A stretch of DNA of 7,053 nt. It comes from Sphingomonas bacterium (GTDB taxonomy: Bacteria > Pseudomonadota > Alphaproteobacteria > Sphingomonadales > Sphingomonadaceae). A program made the position numbers and the translations under genes. The notes below the pieces were generated by a model. The model was not told where the DNA came from, did not search any database, and saw only the letters and a program-made list of their open reading frames with translations. The stretch is taken from contig NZ_CAHJWX010000091.1 in assembly GCF_903643065.1 (NCBI RefSeq), positions 1 to 7,053 on the forward strand, read 5' to 3'. Positions 1 through 5,534 of this stretch are shown here, one piece after another. How positions within the stretch are numbered: position 1 is the first letter of the stretch; every line of letters begins with the position of its first letter.

Positions 1-126
1 GCCGCCGCCGCCCTGGTAACCACCACCACCGCCGCCGCCGCCGGGTCCGCCCTGCGGCTGCGCGTCGCTCGGCGCGCCGGTCGCGGCGTTGGCGACCGTC
101 TCGACCTGATTGTTGTCGTCAGCCAT
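1..126 (-). CDS. rpsE: 30S ribosomal protein S5, N-terminal fragment (gene runs off the left edge)
   Basis: Only the first 42 codons are visible. The peptide starts MADDNNQVETVANAATG, continues with an Ala/Ser/Pro/Gln stretch, and ends in a glycine run (eight Gly in a row after Pro28, then Tyr-Gln and four more Gly). None of the conserved S5 fold (double-stranded RNA-binding-like domain) is inside the window. The call rests on gene order, since rpsE follows rplR in the spc operon, and on the known habit of alphaproteobacterial, especially sphingomonad, S5 proteins to carry a disordered Gly/Arg-rich N-terminal extension that E. coli S5 lacks. S5 binds 16S rRNA in the small-subunit body near the mRNA entry side and affects decoding accuracy. 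The gene starts 2 nt after the rplR stop. Two in-frame ATGs are adjacent (129-127 and 126-124); I chose the second because the GGAG at 138-135 then sits 8 nt upstream, the same spacing as at rplF and rplX. Confidence 0.85.
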   Translation of the reverse strand, partial: MADDNNQVETVANAATGAPSDAQPQGGPGGGGGGGGYQGGGG

Positions 127-128
127 CA

Positions 129-479
129 TCAGAACTCCAGGCCGGCCGCGCGGGCCGCCTCGGCGAGCGCCTTAACGCGCCCGTGGAACAGGAAACCGCC
201 GCGATCGAACACGACGCGGGTCACCCCGGCGGCCTTGGCCGCCTCCGCTACGCGGGTGCCGACGGCGGTAGCGGCGGCGACGTTCGCCGTGCCGCCCTCG
301 TGCCCGGACAATGTCGAAGCGGCGGCGACCGTGCGGCCCGCCGCGTCATCGATCACCTGCGCATAGATATGCTTGCCCGAGCGGTGCACGTGCAGGCGCG
401 GACGCCCGCCGGCGCGGCTCGCCAACGCGGTGCGGGTGCGACGGCGCCGCTTCTGAAAGAGGGACAGTCCCTTGCTCAC
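129..479 (-). CDS. rplR: 50S ribosomal protein L18
   Basis: A 116-residue protein, against 117 in E. coli. L18 binds 5S rRNA together with L5 and helps dock it in the central protuberance of the large subunit. The N-terminus ([14 protein letters not shown], residues 6-19) is the basic, flexible L18 tail. [20 protein letters not shown] (residues 26-45) is the conserved core, and the C-terminal part with [20 protein letters not shown] (91-110) is the family signature region. The start is GTG at 479-477. The frame stays open upstream through rplF to 1094, but that part is only a shadow of rplF; the GTG gives the normal family length and creates a 4-nt GTGA overlap with the rplF stop. A purine-rich Shine-Dalgarno precedes it. 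rpsE follows after 2 nt. Confidence 0.97.
   Translation of the reverse strand: MSKGLSLFQKRRRRTRTALASRAGGRPRLHVHRSGKHIYAQVIDDAAGRTVAAASTLSGHEGGTANVAAATAVGTRVAEAAKAAGVTRVVFDRGGFLFHGRVKALAEAARAAGLEF
135..138 (-). promoter_or_regulatory. Shine-Dalgarno of rpsE inside the rplR C-terminus
   Basis: The minus strand reads CTGGAGTTCTGATGATG here. GGAG lies in the last codons of rplR (Leu-Glu-Phe-stop). It is 5 nt from the first ATG (129) and 8 nt from the second (126). The 8-nt distance matches the rplF and rplX sites in this window, which favours the start at 126. Confidence 0.6.
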
Positions 480-1009
480 TTCTTCTTCCCTTCCTTGCGG
501 AAGATGAACTCGCCGGCGTATTTGATGCCCTTGCCCTTGTACGGCTCGGGCTTGCGCCAGCGGCGGATCTCGGCGGCCAGCTGGCCGACCTTCTGCTTGT
601 CGGCGCCGCTGATCTCGACCGTGGTCGCGTCGGGCGTCTTGACGTCCAGGCCCTCGGGCACCTCGATGTCGACGTCGTGGCTGTAGCCGAGCTTGAGGTT
701 CAGCTTGCGCCCCTGCGCGGCGGCGCGATAGCCGACGCCGGTGATGACAAGCTTCTTGGCGAAGCCCTCCGTCACGCCCGTGACCAGGTTCTGCACCAAC
801 GTGCGCTGCATTCCCCAGAAGGCGCGCGCCTGCCGGGTGTCGTTGGCGGGCTGCACGGAGATACCGTCGCCCTCCACCGTGTAGCTGATCTCGTCGCGCA
901 GCACGAGCGACAAGCTGCCCTTGGGCCCCTTCACGCTCAGCGTGCCGTCCGCGATGCTGGCGGTGACCCCGGCCGGGACCGGGACCGCCTTCTTGCCGAT
1001 GCGGCTCAT
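476..1009 (-). CDS. rplF: 50S ribosomal protein L6
   Basis: 177 residues, the same length as E. coli L6. L6 sits at the base of the L7/L12 stalk near the sarcin-ricin loop and matters for elongation-factor function and late large-subunit assembly. It starts [15 protein letters not shown], as the family does. The two tandem L6 domains cover about residues 1-80 and 81-177, and the C-terminal signature [11 protein letters not shown] is at 154-164. The start ATG (1009-1007) shares one base with the rpsH stop (TGATG) and has a strong GGAGGTG Shine-Dalgarno 5 nt upstream. The 3' end overlaps the GTG of rplR by 4 nt. Nothing is unusual in the protein. Confidence 0.98.
   Translation of the reverse strand: MSRIGKKAVPVPAGVTASIADGTLSVKGPKGSLSLVLRDEISYTVEGDGISVQPANDTRQARAFWGMQRTLVQNLVTGVTEGFAKKLVITGVGYRAAAQGRKLNLKLGYSHDVDIEVPEGLDVKTPDATTVEISGADKQKVGQLAAEIRRWRKPEPYKGKGIKYAGEFIFRKEGKKK
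487..495 (-). promoter_or_regulatory. Shine-Dalgarno of rplR, supports the GTG start
   Basis: The minus strand reads AGGAAGGGA, 7 nt upstream of the GTG at 479. It lies inside the last lysine-rich codons of rplF (the RKEGKKK end). It decides the start of rplR against the much longer open frame upstream. Confidence 0.7.
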
Positions 1010-1404
1010 CAGAACACCTCCGCCAGCACTTCGCCACCGACGTTCTGCTCGCGCGCCTCGGCGTCCGAGAGCACGCCGCGCGGCGTCGAGACAATGGTGA
1101 TGCCCAGCCCGTTCATCACGCGCGGCAGCTCCTGCGAACCGCTGTACACGCGACGGCCCGGCTTGGAGACGCGCGCAACATGCTTGATGGCCGGCTGGCC
1201 CTCGAAATATTTCAGCTCGATGCGCACGCCGGCGGCGGGGCCCATCTGTTCGGCGGCATAGCCCCGGATATAGCCCTCGCGCTGCAACACGTCGAGCACG
1301 CGGACGCGCAGCTTCGACGCGGGCGAGAGGACCGAGTCCTTCTTCGCGCGCTGGCCGTTGCGGATGCGGGTGAGCAGGTCACCCAGCGGGTCGGTCACGG
1401 ACAT
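1009..1404 (-). CDS. rpsH: 30S ribosomal protein S8
   Basis: 131 residues, against 130 in E. coli. S8 is a primary binder of the central domain of 16S rRNA and is needed for assembly of the platform. In E. coli it also represses the spc operon by binding its own mRNA near the start of rplE. The N-terminus [16 protein letters not shown] (residues 5-20) and the C-terminal RNA-binding signature [13 protein letters not shown] (106-118) are both clear. The ATG at 1404 follows the rpsN stop by 10 nt, with GAGGA overlapping that stop as Shine-Dalgarno. The 3' end shares one base with the rplF start. Whether the autoregulation exists here cannot be read from the protein; the candidate mRNA target is the rplX-rplE junction. 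Confidence 0.98.
   Translation of the reverse strand: MSVTDPLGDLLTRIRNGQRAKKDSVLSPASKLRVRVLDVLQREGYIRGYAAEQMGPAAGVRIELKYFEGQPAIKHVARVSKPGRRVYSGSQELPRVMNGLGITIVSTPRGVLSDAEAREQNVGGEVLAEVF
1015..1021 (-). promoter_or_regulatory. Shine-Dalgarno of rplF inside the rpsH C-terminus
   Basis: The minus strand reads GGAGGTGTTCTGATG. GGAGGTG spans the Ala-Glu-Val codons that end S8 (AEVF) and stands 5 nt before the rplF ATG. A ribosome finishing rpsH covers this site, so the two genes are probably translationally coupled. Confidence 0.8.
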
Positions 1405-1414
1405 CTCGTCTTCC

Positions 1415-1720
1415 TCACCAGCTCGACTTGGTCAGGCCGGGGATCATCCCCTTGTTGGCCAGGTCGCGCAGCATCACGCGCGCAAGTCCGAACTTGCGGT
1501 AATAGGCGCGCGGACGCCCGGTCAGCGCGCAGCGGTTGCGGACGCGCGTCGGGTTCGCGTTGCGCGGCAGCTCGGCCATCTTCAGCCGCGCGATCAGCCG
1601 CTCGCCGTCGTCGAGCGACGTGTCCGCCGCCTGCGCCTTCAGCTTCGCCAGCTTGGGCGCGTACCGCTTGACGAGCAGCTTGCGGCGCTCGTTCTTGTTC
1701 ACGGAACTCAGTTTCGCCAT
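1415..1720 (-). CDS. rpsN: 30S ribosomal protein S14, long zinc-free form
   Basis: 101 residues, the length of the long (C-minus) S14 class found in E. coli and most proteobacteria. S14 binds 16S rRNA in the head of the small subunit. The signature region runs from 61 to 81 and includes [20 protein letters not shown]. Only one cysteine (Cys64) is present, so the four-cysteine zinc ribbon of the short form is absent. The C-terminus IPGLTKSSW matches the family. The ATG at 1720 lies 54 nt after rplE, the widest gap in the window apart from the rpsQ-rplN boundary. Its best Shine-Dalgarno (GAAGGA, about 14 nt upstream) is rather far from the start, so initiation may be less efficient or depend on mRNA folding. 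rpsH follows after 10 nt. Confidence 0.98.
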   Translation of the reverse strand: MAKLSSVNKNERRKLLVKRYAPKLAKLKAQAADTSLDDGERLIARLKMAELPRNANPTRVRNRCALTGRPRAYYRKFGLARVMLRDLANKGMIPGLTKSSW

Positions 1721-1774
1721 GGACTTAAGTTCTTTCCTTCGTGGCGCCCGCGGTCACGCGCGCCTCAATGTTGG
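1721..1774 (-). other. Intercistronic gap between rplE and rpsN with a weak GC hairpin
   Basis: This 54-nt gap is the only one inside the spc half. On the minus strand, 1764-1743 can fold as GGCGCGCG-TGAC-CGCGGGCGCC, with two bulged G residues, followed by the rpsN Shine-Dalgarno. No T-run follows, so it does not look like an intrinsic terminator. It could be an mRNA-stability or processing element, or simply a chance product of high GC content. Confidence 0.35.
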
Positions 1775-2359
1775 TCAAGCGGCCTGCTTCTGCTCGGCCG
1801 CTTCCTCCTGCGGGAACGGGAAGCCGAACAGGCGGAGCAGCTCGCGCGCCTCGTCGTCCGTCTTCGCCGTGGTGGTCACGATCACATCCATGCCGCGCAC
1901 CTTGTCGATGCGATCATAGTTGATCTCGGGGAAGACGATCTGCTCCTTGATACCGCAGGCGTAATTGCCGCGGCCGTCGAAGCTCTTGGGGTTGAGCCCG
2001 CGAAAGTCGCGCACGCGAGGCAGCGCGATGGTGACGAAGCGGTCGAGGAACTCGTACATCCGCTCGCGACGCAACGTCACCTTGCAGCCGATCGGCATGC
2101 CCTCGCGCAGCTTGAACTGCGCGATCGACTTTTTCGCCTTGGTGACGACAGGCTTCTGCCCAGCGATCAGCTCCATCTCGGACACGGCCTGGTCGACCTT
2201 CTTCTTGTCCTGCGTCGCCTCGCCCACGCCCATGTTGAGCACGATCTTCTCCAGGCGCGGAATCTGCAGCGCGTTGGCGTAGCCGAACTTCTCCTGCATC
2301 GTGGCGACGATGCGGTCCTCGTACATCGCCTTCAGGCGCGGCTTGATGCTGTCAGCCAT
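1775..2359 (-). CDS. rplE: 50S ribosomal protein L5
   Basis: 194 residues, against 179 in E. coli. L5 binds 5S rRNA and helix 84 of 23S rRNA in the central protuberance, contacts the P-site tRNA, and forms the inter-subunit bridge with S13. The conserved start is at 33-48 ([16 protein letters not shown]), the family signature at 64-80 ([17 protein letters not shown]), and the C-terminal domain contains [20 protein letters not shown] (156-175). The extra length is a C-terminal tail of about 11 residues after PFPQ, rich in Glu, Ala and Gln ([10 protein letters not shown]), probably disordered. The ATG overlaps the end of rplX by 8 nt (ATGGCTGA), with GGGAG about 9 nt upstream. In E. coli this junction holds the S8 repressor site. 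Confidence 0.98.
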   Translation of the reverse strand: MADSIKPRLKAMYEDRIVATMQEKFGYANALQIPRLEKIVLNMGVGEATQDKKKVDQAVSEMELIAGQKPVVTKAKKSIAQFKLREGMPIGCKVTLRRERMYEFLDRFVTIALPRVRDFRGLNPKSFDGRGNYACGIKEQIVFPEINYDRIDKVRGMDVIVTTTAKTDDEARELLRLFGFPFPQEEAAEQKQAA

Positions 2360-2690
2360 CGATCTTGGCTCCCGTCTTCACGGCCACGCGTACCTTCTTG
2401 CCGTCCTGAAACTCGTAGCGCACCCGCGTCGGCTTGCCGTCGACGACATGGGCGACCTTGGAGACGTGCAACGGCGCCTCGATCTTCTGCAGGCCACCCT
2501 GCGGCTCGGCCTGGCTCGGCTTGCGGTGGCGCGTCGCGACGTTGACGCCGCCGACGATCACCTTGCCGTCCTTGGGCATCGCCTGGGTGACGGTGCCGGT
2601 GCGGCCCTTGTCCTTGCCGGACAGGACGATGACCTGGTCGCCCTTCTTGATGCGCATCTTCGCCTTGGCGGTGGGCTGGGTCGTCGCCAT
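2352..2690 (-). CDS. rplX: 50S ribosomal protein L24
   Basis: 112 residues, against 104 in E. coli. L24 is an assembly-initiating protein that binds the 5' end region of 23S rRNA near the tunnel exit. The KOW motif is clear at residues 15-34 ([20 protein letters not shown]), followed by the RNA-binding stretch [10 protein letters not shown] (49-58). The start at 2690 adds 11 residues ([11 protein letters not shown]) before MRIKKGD. An internal ATG at 2657 would give a shorter protein, but the ATG at 2690 has a strong GGAGGTG Shine-Dalgarno and shares one base with the rplN stop (TGATG), so I prefer it. The frame is open further upstream to 2999, which is only an rplN shadow. The 3' end overlaps rplE by 8 nt. 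Confidence 0.96.
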   Translation of the reverse strand: MATTQPTAKAKMRIKKGDQVIVLSGKDKGRTGTVTQAMPKDGKVIVGGVNVATRHRKPSQAEPQGGLQKIEAPLHVSKVAHVVDGKPTRVRYEFQDGKKVRVAVKTGAKIDG

Positions 2691-3058
2691 CACAGCACCT
2701 CCGGCGCGAGGCTGATCACCTTCATGTGCCCGCGCGCGCGTAGCTCGCGCACCACCGGCCCAAAGATGCGGGTGCCGATCGGCTCCTCGTTCTTGTTGAC
2801 CAGCACGGCGGCGTTGCCGTCGAAGCGGATCGTCGAGCCGTCGGGACGATGGATGTCCTTGGCGGTGCGCACGATCACGGCGCGATGCACGTCGCCCTTC
2901 TTCACCTTGCCCCGCGGCTGCGCTTCCTTGATCGACACGACGATGATGTCGCCGACCGACGCCGTGCGGCGCTTGGAGCCGCCCAGCACCTTGATGCACT
3001 GTACCCGCTTCGCGCCGCTATTGTCCGCGACATCCAGGTTCGATTGCATCTGGATCAT
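2690..3058 (-). CDS. rplN: 50S ribosomal protein L14, first gene of the spc half
   Basis: 122 residues, against 123 in E. coli. L14 binds 23S rRNA with L19 and L3 on the subunit interface, forms bridges to 16S rRNA, and is the docking site of the silencing factor RsfS in other bacteria. It begins [17 protein letters not shown], as the family does; the signature block lies at 60-88, and [12 protein letters not shown] at 95-106. The start ATG (3058-3056) is preceded by AGAAGGA. The frame stays open to a GTG at 3160 across the palindromic repeat, adding residues such as GPRLRGDD, a well-known translation of this repeat type rather than protein; that longer start is rejected. In E. coli this is the first gene of a separate operon. 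rplX follows with a 1-nt overlap. Confidence 0.98.
   Translation of the reverse strand: MIQMQSNLDVADNSGAKRVQCIKVLGGSKRRTASVGDIIVVSIKEAQPRGKVKKGDVHRAVIVRTAKDIHRPDGSTIRFDGNAAVLVNKNEEPIGTRIFGPVVRELRARGHMKVISLAPEVL
2696..2702 (-). promoter_or_regulatory. Shine-Dalgarno of rplX inside the rplN C-terminus
   Basis: The minus strand reads GGAGGTGCTGTGATG. GGAGGTG spans the Pro-Glu-Val codons of the conserved L14 end APEVL, 5 nt before the rplX ATG. It fixes the rplX start at 2690 and mirrors the rpsH-rplF junction almost base for base. Confidence 0.8.
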
Positions 3059-3114
3059 GTTCGTCCAGTCCTTCTGCCAATGGGGTGGATACCGACCCAG
3101 CCCCGCCTTGTTCA

Positions 3115-3141
3115 CGTCATCCCCGCGTAAGCGGGGACCCA
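3115..3141 (+). repeat. REP-like palindromic repeat, copy 1
   Basis: A 27-bp unit starting CGTCATCCCCGCG and ending CGGGGACCCA on the plus strand. It contains its own 6-bp hairpin, CCCCGC (3121-3126) with GCGGGG (3131-3136) around the loop GTAA. It matches copy 2 in inverted orientation at 25 of 27 positions. Dispersed repeats with this core are familiar from sphingomonad and other alphaproteobacterial genomes, where their translation yields spurious PRLRGDD peptides; that assignment is from memory and needs a genome-wide search. Confidence 0.8.
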
Positions 3142-3178
3142 ACTTATGCCGTCCGCCCACGCCCCGACACCCGGGAGA

Positions 3179-3205
3179 TGGGTCCCCGCCTGCGCGGGGA
3201 TGACG
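3179..3205 (-). repeat. REP-like palindromic repeat, copy 2 (inverted)
   Basis: The inverted partner of the unit at 3115-3141. It carries the internal hairpin CCCCGC (3184-3189) with GCGGGG (3194-3199) around the loop CTGC. The two differences from copy 1 lie in or beside the hairpin loop, so the stem-forming bases are kept in both. The head-to-head pair with a 37-nt spacer resembles the paired (BIME-like) arrangement of REP elements. In the transcript it can form either two small hairpins or one long stem. Confidence 0.8.
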
Positions 3206-3215
3206 GCGCGAGGAA

Positions 3216-3512
3216 TTATCCCTGTGCCGCCGCCGGTTCGTCGCCGGTGATGTCCACCCGCGTCGGCGCCGCCGCCGCGCCCACCCGGTCGAGCACGCGC
3301 CAGGTCTTCAGCTTGGAGATGGGGGCGGTCTCCTCGATCCGCACCGTCTCGCCCGCCTTGAAATCGTTCAGCTCGTCATGAGCATGGTACTTCTTCGACC
3401 GGCGGATGATCTTGCCGTAGAGCGGGTGCTTCACCTTACGCTCGACGTTCACCACCACGGTCTTGTCGCCCTTGTCGGAGACGATCAGCCCGGTCAGCAC
3501 GCGCTTCGGCAT
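3216..3512 (-). CDS. rpsQ: 30S ribosomal protein S17, last gene of the S10 half
   Basis: 98 residues, longer than the 84 of E. coli S17. S17 is a primary 16S rRNA binder with an OB fold, bound to the 5' and central domains, needed early in small-subunit assembly. The start [21 protein letters not shown] (residues 1-21), the [20 protein letters not shown] region (28-47) and the signature [15 protein letters not shown] (55-69) are typical. After the core (about residue 78) comes a tail of about 20 residues rich in Ala and Pro ([20 protein letters not shown]), probably disordered and seen in other alphaproteobacteria. The ATG follows the rpmC stop by 12 nt with AAGGA overlapping that stop. The palindromic repeat begins 10 nt after its TAA. 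Confidence 0.97.
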   Translation of the reverse strand: MPKRVLTGLIVSDKGDKTVVVNVERKVKHPLYGKIIRRSKKYHAHDELNDFKAGETVRIEETAPISKLKTWRVLDRVGAAAAPTRVDITGDEPAAAQG

Positions 3513-3524
3513 GTGCCCTGTTCC

Positions 3525-3728
3525 TTACTTGGCCGAAGCCGCGCGAGCGGCCTGGGCGGTCTTGATGCGCGCGATGTCCTTGCGGACCTCGCGCACGCGG
3601 CTCGGCTTCTCCAGCTGGCTGGTCGCCGCCTGGAAGCGCAGGTTGAACTGCTCGCGCTTGAGCTGGCCCAGCTGCTCGGTGAGCTGGTCGTCGCTCGACC
3701 CGGTGAAATCGATTCCGGTCTTCGCCAT
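3525..3728 (-). CDS. rpmC: 50S ribosomal protein L29
   Basis: 67 residues, against 63 in E. coli. L29 is a two-helix protein beside L23 at the exit of the peptide tunnel, part of the docking area for trigger factor and the signal recognition particle. The family signature is in residues 25-46 ([20 protein letters not shown] onward). The protein is almost all helical, with a short Ala-rich tail (ARAASAK). The ATG (3728-3726) follows the rplP stop by a single base, with GGGAGG inside the end of rplP as Shine-Dalgarno. rpsQ follows after 12 nt. Confidence 0.97.
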   Translation of the reverse strand: MAKTGIDFTGSSDDQLTEQLGQLKREQFNLRFQAATSQLEKPSRVREVRKDIARIKTAQAARAASAK

Positions 3729-3729
3729 C

Positions 3730-4164
3730 TCACTCGCCTCCCAGATGCGAGGTGTCGCCCAGCCGCGCCACGACCTTGGTCTTGATCGGCAGCTTCATCG
3801 CCGCGCGCTCGAACGCCTCGGCCGCGATCTGGCCCGACACCCCGTCCACCTCGAACAGGATGCGGCCCGGCTTGACGCGCGCCGCCCAGAACTCGGGCGC
3901 GCCCTTGCCCGAGCCCATGCGGACCTCGGCGGGCTTGCTCGACACCGGCACGTCGGGGAAGATGCGGATCCACAACCGCCCCTGGCGCTTCATGTGGCGC
4001 GTGATCGCGCGCCGCGCCGCCTCGATCTGGCGCGCGGTGATCCGGTCCGGCTCCATGGCCTTGAGGCCATAGGCGCCGAAGTTCAGCGCCGCGCCGCCCT
4101 TGGCATCGCCATGGATGCGGCCCTTGAACGCCTTGCGGAACTTGGTCTTCTTGGGTTGCAGCAT
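3730..4164 (-). CDS. rplP: 50S ribosomal protein L16
   Basis: 144 residues, against 136 in E. coli. L16 binds near the A-site finger and helps position aminoacyl-tRNA; it is a late assembly protein. It starts [16 protein letters not shown], with the conserved [16 protein letters not shown] block here as [12 protein letters not shown] (42-53), WIRIFPD (65-71) and VRMGSGKG (81-88). Arg82 aligns with E. coli Arg81, the residue hydroxylated there by the oxygenase YcfD/RoxA; whether it is modified here is unknown. The C-terminus after KLPIKTKVV is extended by about a dozen residues ([12 protein letters not shown]). The ATG lies 10 nt after rpsC, with GAGGA overlapping the rpsC stop. rpmC follows after one base. 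Confidence 0.98.
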   Translation of the reverse strand: MLQPKKTKFRKAFKGRIHGDAKGGAALNFGAYGLKAMEPDRITARQIEAARRAITRHMKRQGRLWIRIFPDVPVSSKPAEVRMGSGKGAPEFWAARVKPGRILFEVDGVSGQIAAEAFERAAMKLPIKTKVVARLGDTSHLGGE

Positions 4165-4174
4165 GATCTGGTCC

Positions 4175-4882
4175 TCAGCGCCGGTCGTCGCGCGCCGGGC
4201 GCACGCCGGAGGTCTGGGCCTCCATCATCAGCCGCTCCTGCGACATCGGATCGTGGCCCAGGATCTCGCCCTTAAACACCCACACCTTGACGCCGCACAC
4301 GCCATAGCTGGTGTGCGCCTCCGCCTCGGCATAATCGATGTGCGCGCGCAGCGTGTGCAGCGGCACCCGGCCCTCGCGATAGCTTTCCGATCGCGCGATC
4401 TCCGCGCCGCCTAGCCGGCCGCCGCACTGGACGCGGATGCCCTCGGCACCCAGCCGCTGCGCCGACTGCACCGCGCGCTTCATCGCGCGGCGGAACGCGA
4501 TGCGGCGCTCCAGCTGGTCGGCGATCGACTGTGCCACCAGTCGCGCGTCGACCTCGGGCTTGCGGATCTCGACGATGTTGAGCGACACGTCCGACTTGGT
4601 CATCGCGCCGATCGTCTTGCGCAGCCGGTCGATGTCCGTCCCCTTCTTGCCGATGATCACGCCGGGGCGCGCGGCATAGATGGAGATGCGCGCCAGCTTC
4701 GCCGGCCGCTCGATCACCACCTTGGAGATCGCGGCCTGGGGCAGCGACTTCATCACATATTGGCGAATCTTCAGGTCCTCCAGCAGCAGGCCGCGATACG
4801 ACGCGCCCTCGGCATACCAGCGGCTGTCCCACGTCCGGTTGATCTGCAGGCGCAGACCGATGGGATTGGATTTCTGACCCAT
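4175..4882 (-). CDS. rpsC: 30S ribosomal protein S3
   Basis: 235 residues, against 233 in E. coli. S3 lies in the head at the mRNA entry tunnel and, with S4, forms the ribosomal mRNA helicase. It begins [16 protein letters not shown]. The KH-type domain shows the GXXG loop as GKKG (78-81) in [15 protein letters not shown]. The entry-tunnel helicase residues of E. coli (Arg131, Arg132, Lys135) are present at the same numbers in FRRAMKRAV (130-138). The C-terminal domain has [13 protein letters not shown] (154-166) and [10 protein letters not shown] (171-180). The tail is short and basic (RPARDDRR). The ATG shares one base with the rplV stop (TAATG), with AGGAAG upstream. A second open frame inside it at 4272-4832 is a shadow. 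Confidence 0.98.
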   Translation of the reverse strand: MGQKSNPIGLRLQINRTWDSRWYAEGASYRGLLLEDLKIRQYVMKSLPQAAISKVVIERPAKLARISIYAARPGVIIGKKGTDIDRLRKTIGAMTKSDVSLNIVEIRKPEVDARLVAQSIADQLERRIAFRRAMKRAVQSAQRLGAEGIRVQCGGRLGGAEIARSESYREGRVPLHTLRAHIDYAEAEAHTSYGVCGVKVWVFKGEILGHDPMSQERLMMEAQTSGVRPARDDRR

Positions 4883-5259
4883 TACGCTTCTTCCTGCTCG
4901 CGCACGACGATGCGCAGTCGGCTGAACGGCTTCAGGATGCGCGTCGACTTGCCGCGCCCGCGCGTCGCGAACCGCTTCATCACGATCGCCTTGCCCACCG
5001 ACGCCTCCGACACGACCAGCGCGTCGACGTCCAGATTGTGGTTGTTCTCGGCATTGGCGATCGCCGACGCGAGCACCTTGCGCGCGTCCACCGCCATCCC
5101 CTTGGTAGAGAACTGGAGGATGTTCATCGCGTCGCCGGCCTTCTGGTTGCGGATCAGCGCCGCGACCAGGCCCAGCTTCTGCGCCGAACCGCGGATCTGC
5201 GTGCCGATCGACAGCGCCTCGCGCGGGCCGACCCTGCGGGGGGATGCTGGCTTGCCCAT
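4882..5259 (-). CDS. rplV: 50S ribosomal protein L22
   Basis: 125 residues, against 110 in E. coli. L22 contacts all domains of 23S rRNA, and its long beta-hairpin lines the peptide exit tunnel, where changes cause macrolide resistance in other bacteria. The core shows [20 protein letters not shown] (57-76), then the hairpin region around residues 90-108 with [12 protein letters not shown] (94-105), and the end [13 protein letters not shown] (107-119). No deletion or insertion is apparent in the hairpin relative to what I recall of the family. The extra length is mainly N-terminal ([18 protein letters not shown]), typical of alphaproteobacteria. The ATG shares one base with the rpsS stop (TGATG). 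rpsC follows with a 1-nt overlap. Confidence 0.98.
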   Translation of the reverse strand: MGKPASPRRVGPREALSIGTQIRGSAQKLGLVAALIRNQKAGDAMNILQFSTKGMAVDARKVLASAIANAENNHNLDVDALVVSEASVGKAIVMKRFATRGRGKSTRILKPFSRLRIVVREQEEA

Positions 5260-5534
5260 CAGCGCTTGCCCTTCTTGTCAGCGGCGTGGCCGGGAAAGTA
5301 GCGCGTCGGCGCGAACTCGCCCAGCTTCATGCCGACCATGTCCTCATTGACGGAAACGGGGATGAACTTCTTGCCGTTATAGACGGTGAAGGTCAGCCCG
5401 ACGAACTGCGGCAGGATCGTCGACCGGCGCGACCAGGTCTTGATCGGCGCGCGCGCATTGGTGTCCTGCGCGGTCTCGGCCTTCTTGAGGAGCGACAGCT
5501 CCACGAATGGGCCCTTCCAGACGGAGCGCGCCAT
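5259..5534 (-). CDS. rpsS: 30S ribosomal protein S19
   Basis: 91 residues, against 92 in E. coli. S19 sits in the small-subunit head next to S13 and contacts the A-site region and the bridge to the large subunit. The start [18 protein letters not shown] is typical; the middle [21 protein letters not shown] (34-54) is conserved, and the signature [20 protein letters not shown] (68-87) is complete. The open frame continues upstream to 5624 but that part is rplB sequence; the ATG at 5534 gives the normal length, shares one base with the rplB stop (TAATG) and is preceded by GAGGAAGAA. rplV follows with a 1-nt overlap. Confidence 0.98.
   Translation of the reverse strand: MARSVWKGPFVELSLLKKAETAQDTNARAPIKTWSRRSTILPQFVGLTFTVYNGKKFIPVSVNEDMVGMKLGEFAPTRYFPGHAADKKGKR

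Larger units (their letters stand above)
3059..3215 (-). other. Intergenic boundary between the S10 and spc halves
   Basis: This is the largest non-coding stretch (157 nt) and corresponds to the S10/spc operon boundary of E. coli. Its central 91 nt (3115-3205) are two inverted copies of a palindromic repeat with a 37-nt spacer. The remaining 56 nt before rplN (3059-3114) hold the rplN Shine-Dalgarno, and only 10 nt separate the rpsQ stop from the repeat. I found no convincing -35/-10 pair for an spc promoter and no T-run behind either hairpin, so the sequence does not show whether transcription restarts here or reads through. Confidence 0.75.

Noticed and set aside
480..1094. Upstream extension of the rplR frame through rplF
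   Set aside because: It translates rplF in the wrong frame to an Arg/Gly-rich shadow; the GTG at 479 yields the normal L18 length and a GTGA junction.
311..1261. Plus-strand open frame of 316 codons opposite rplR, rplF and rpsH
   Set aside because: Fully antisense to three certain genes and typical GC-driven shadow composition.
1358..2545. Long plus-strand open frame (395 codons) opposite rpsN, rplE and rplX
   Set aside because: It is antisense to three well-recognised ribosomal protein genes; long antisense frames are expected at this GC content, and its translation is low-complexity Arg/Ala/Leu/His with no family resemblance.
3059..3160. N-terminal extension of L14 from a GTG at 3160
   Set aside because: The added residues come from the palindromic repeat (GPRLRGDD type peptide) and are absent from the L14 family; the ATG at 3058 has a good Shine-Dalgarno and gives the normal 122 residues.
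3115..3205. CRISPR array or intrinsic terminator at the rpsQ-rplN gap
   Set aside because: There are only two units in inverted, not direct, orientation, so no CRISPR array; neither hairpin is followed by a T-run, so a classical terminator is not supported.
4272..4832. Second minus-strand frame inside rpsC (186 codons)
   Set aside because: Out of frame with the clear S3 sequence and of Arg/Gly/Ala/Asp shadow composition.
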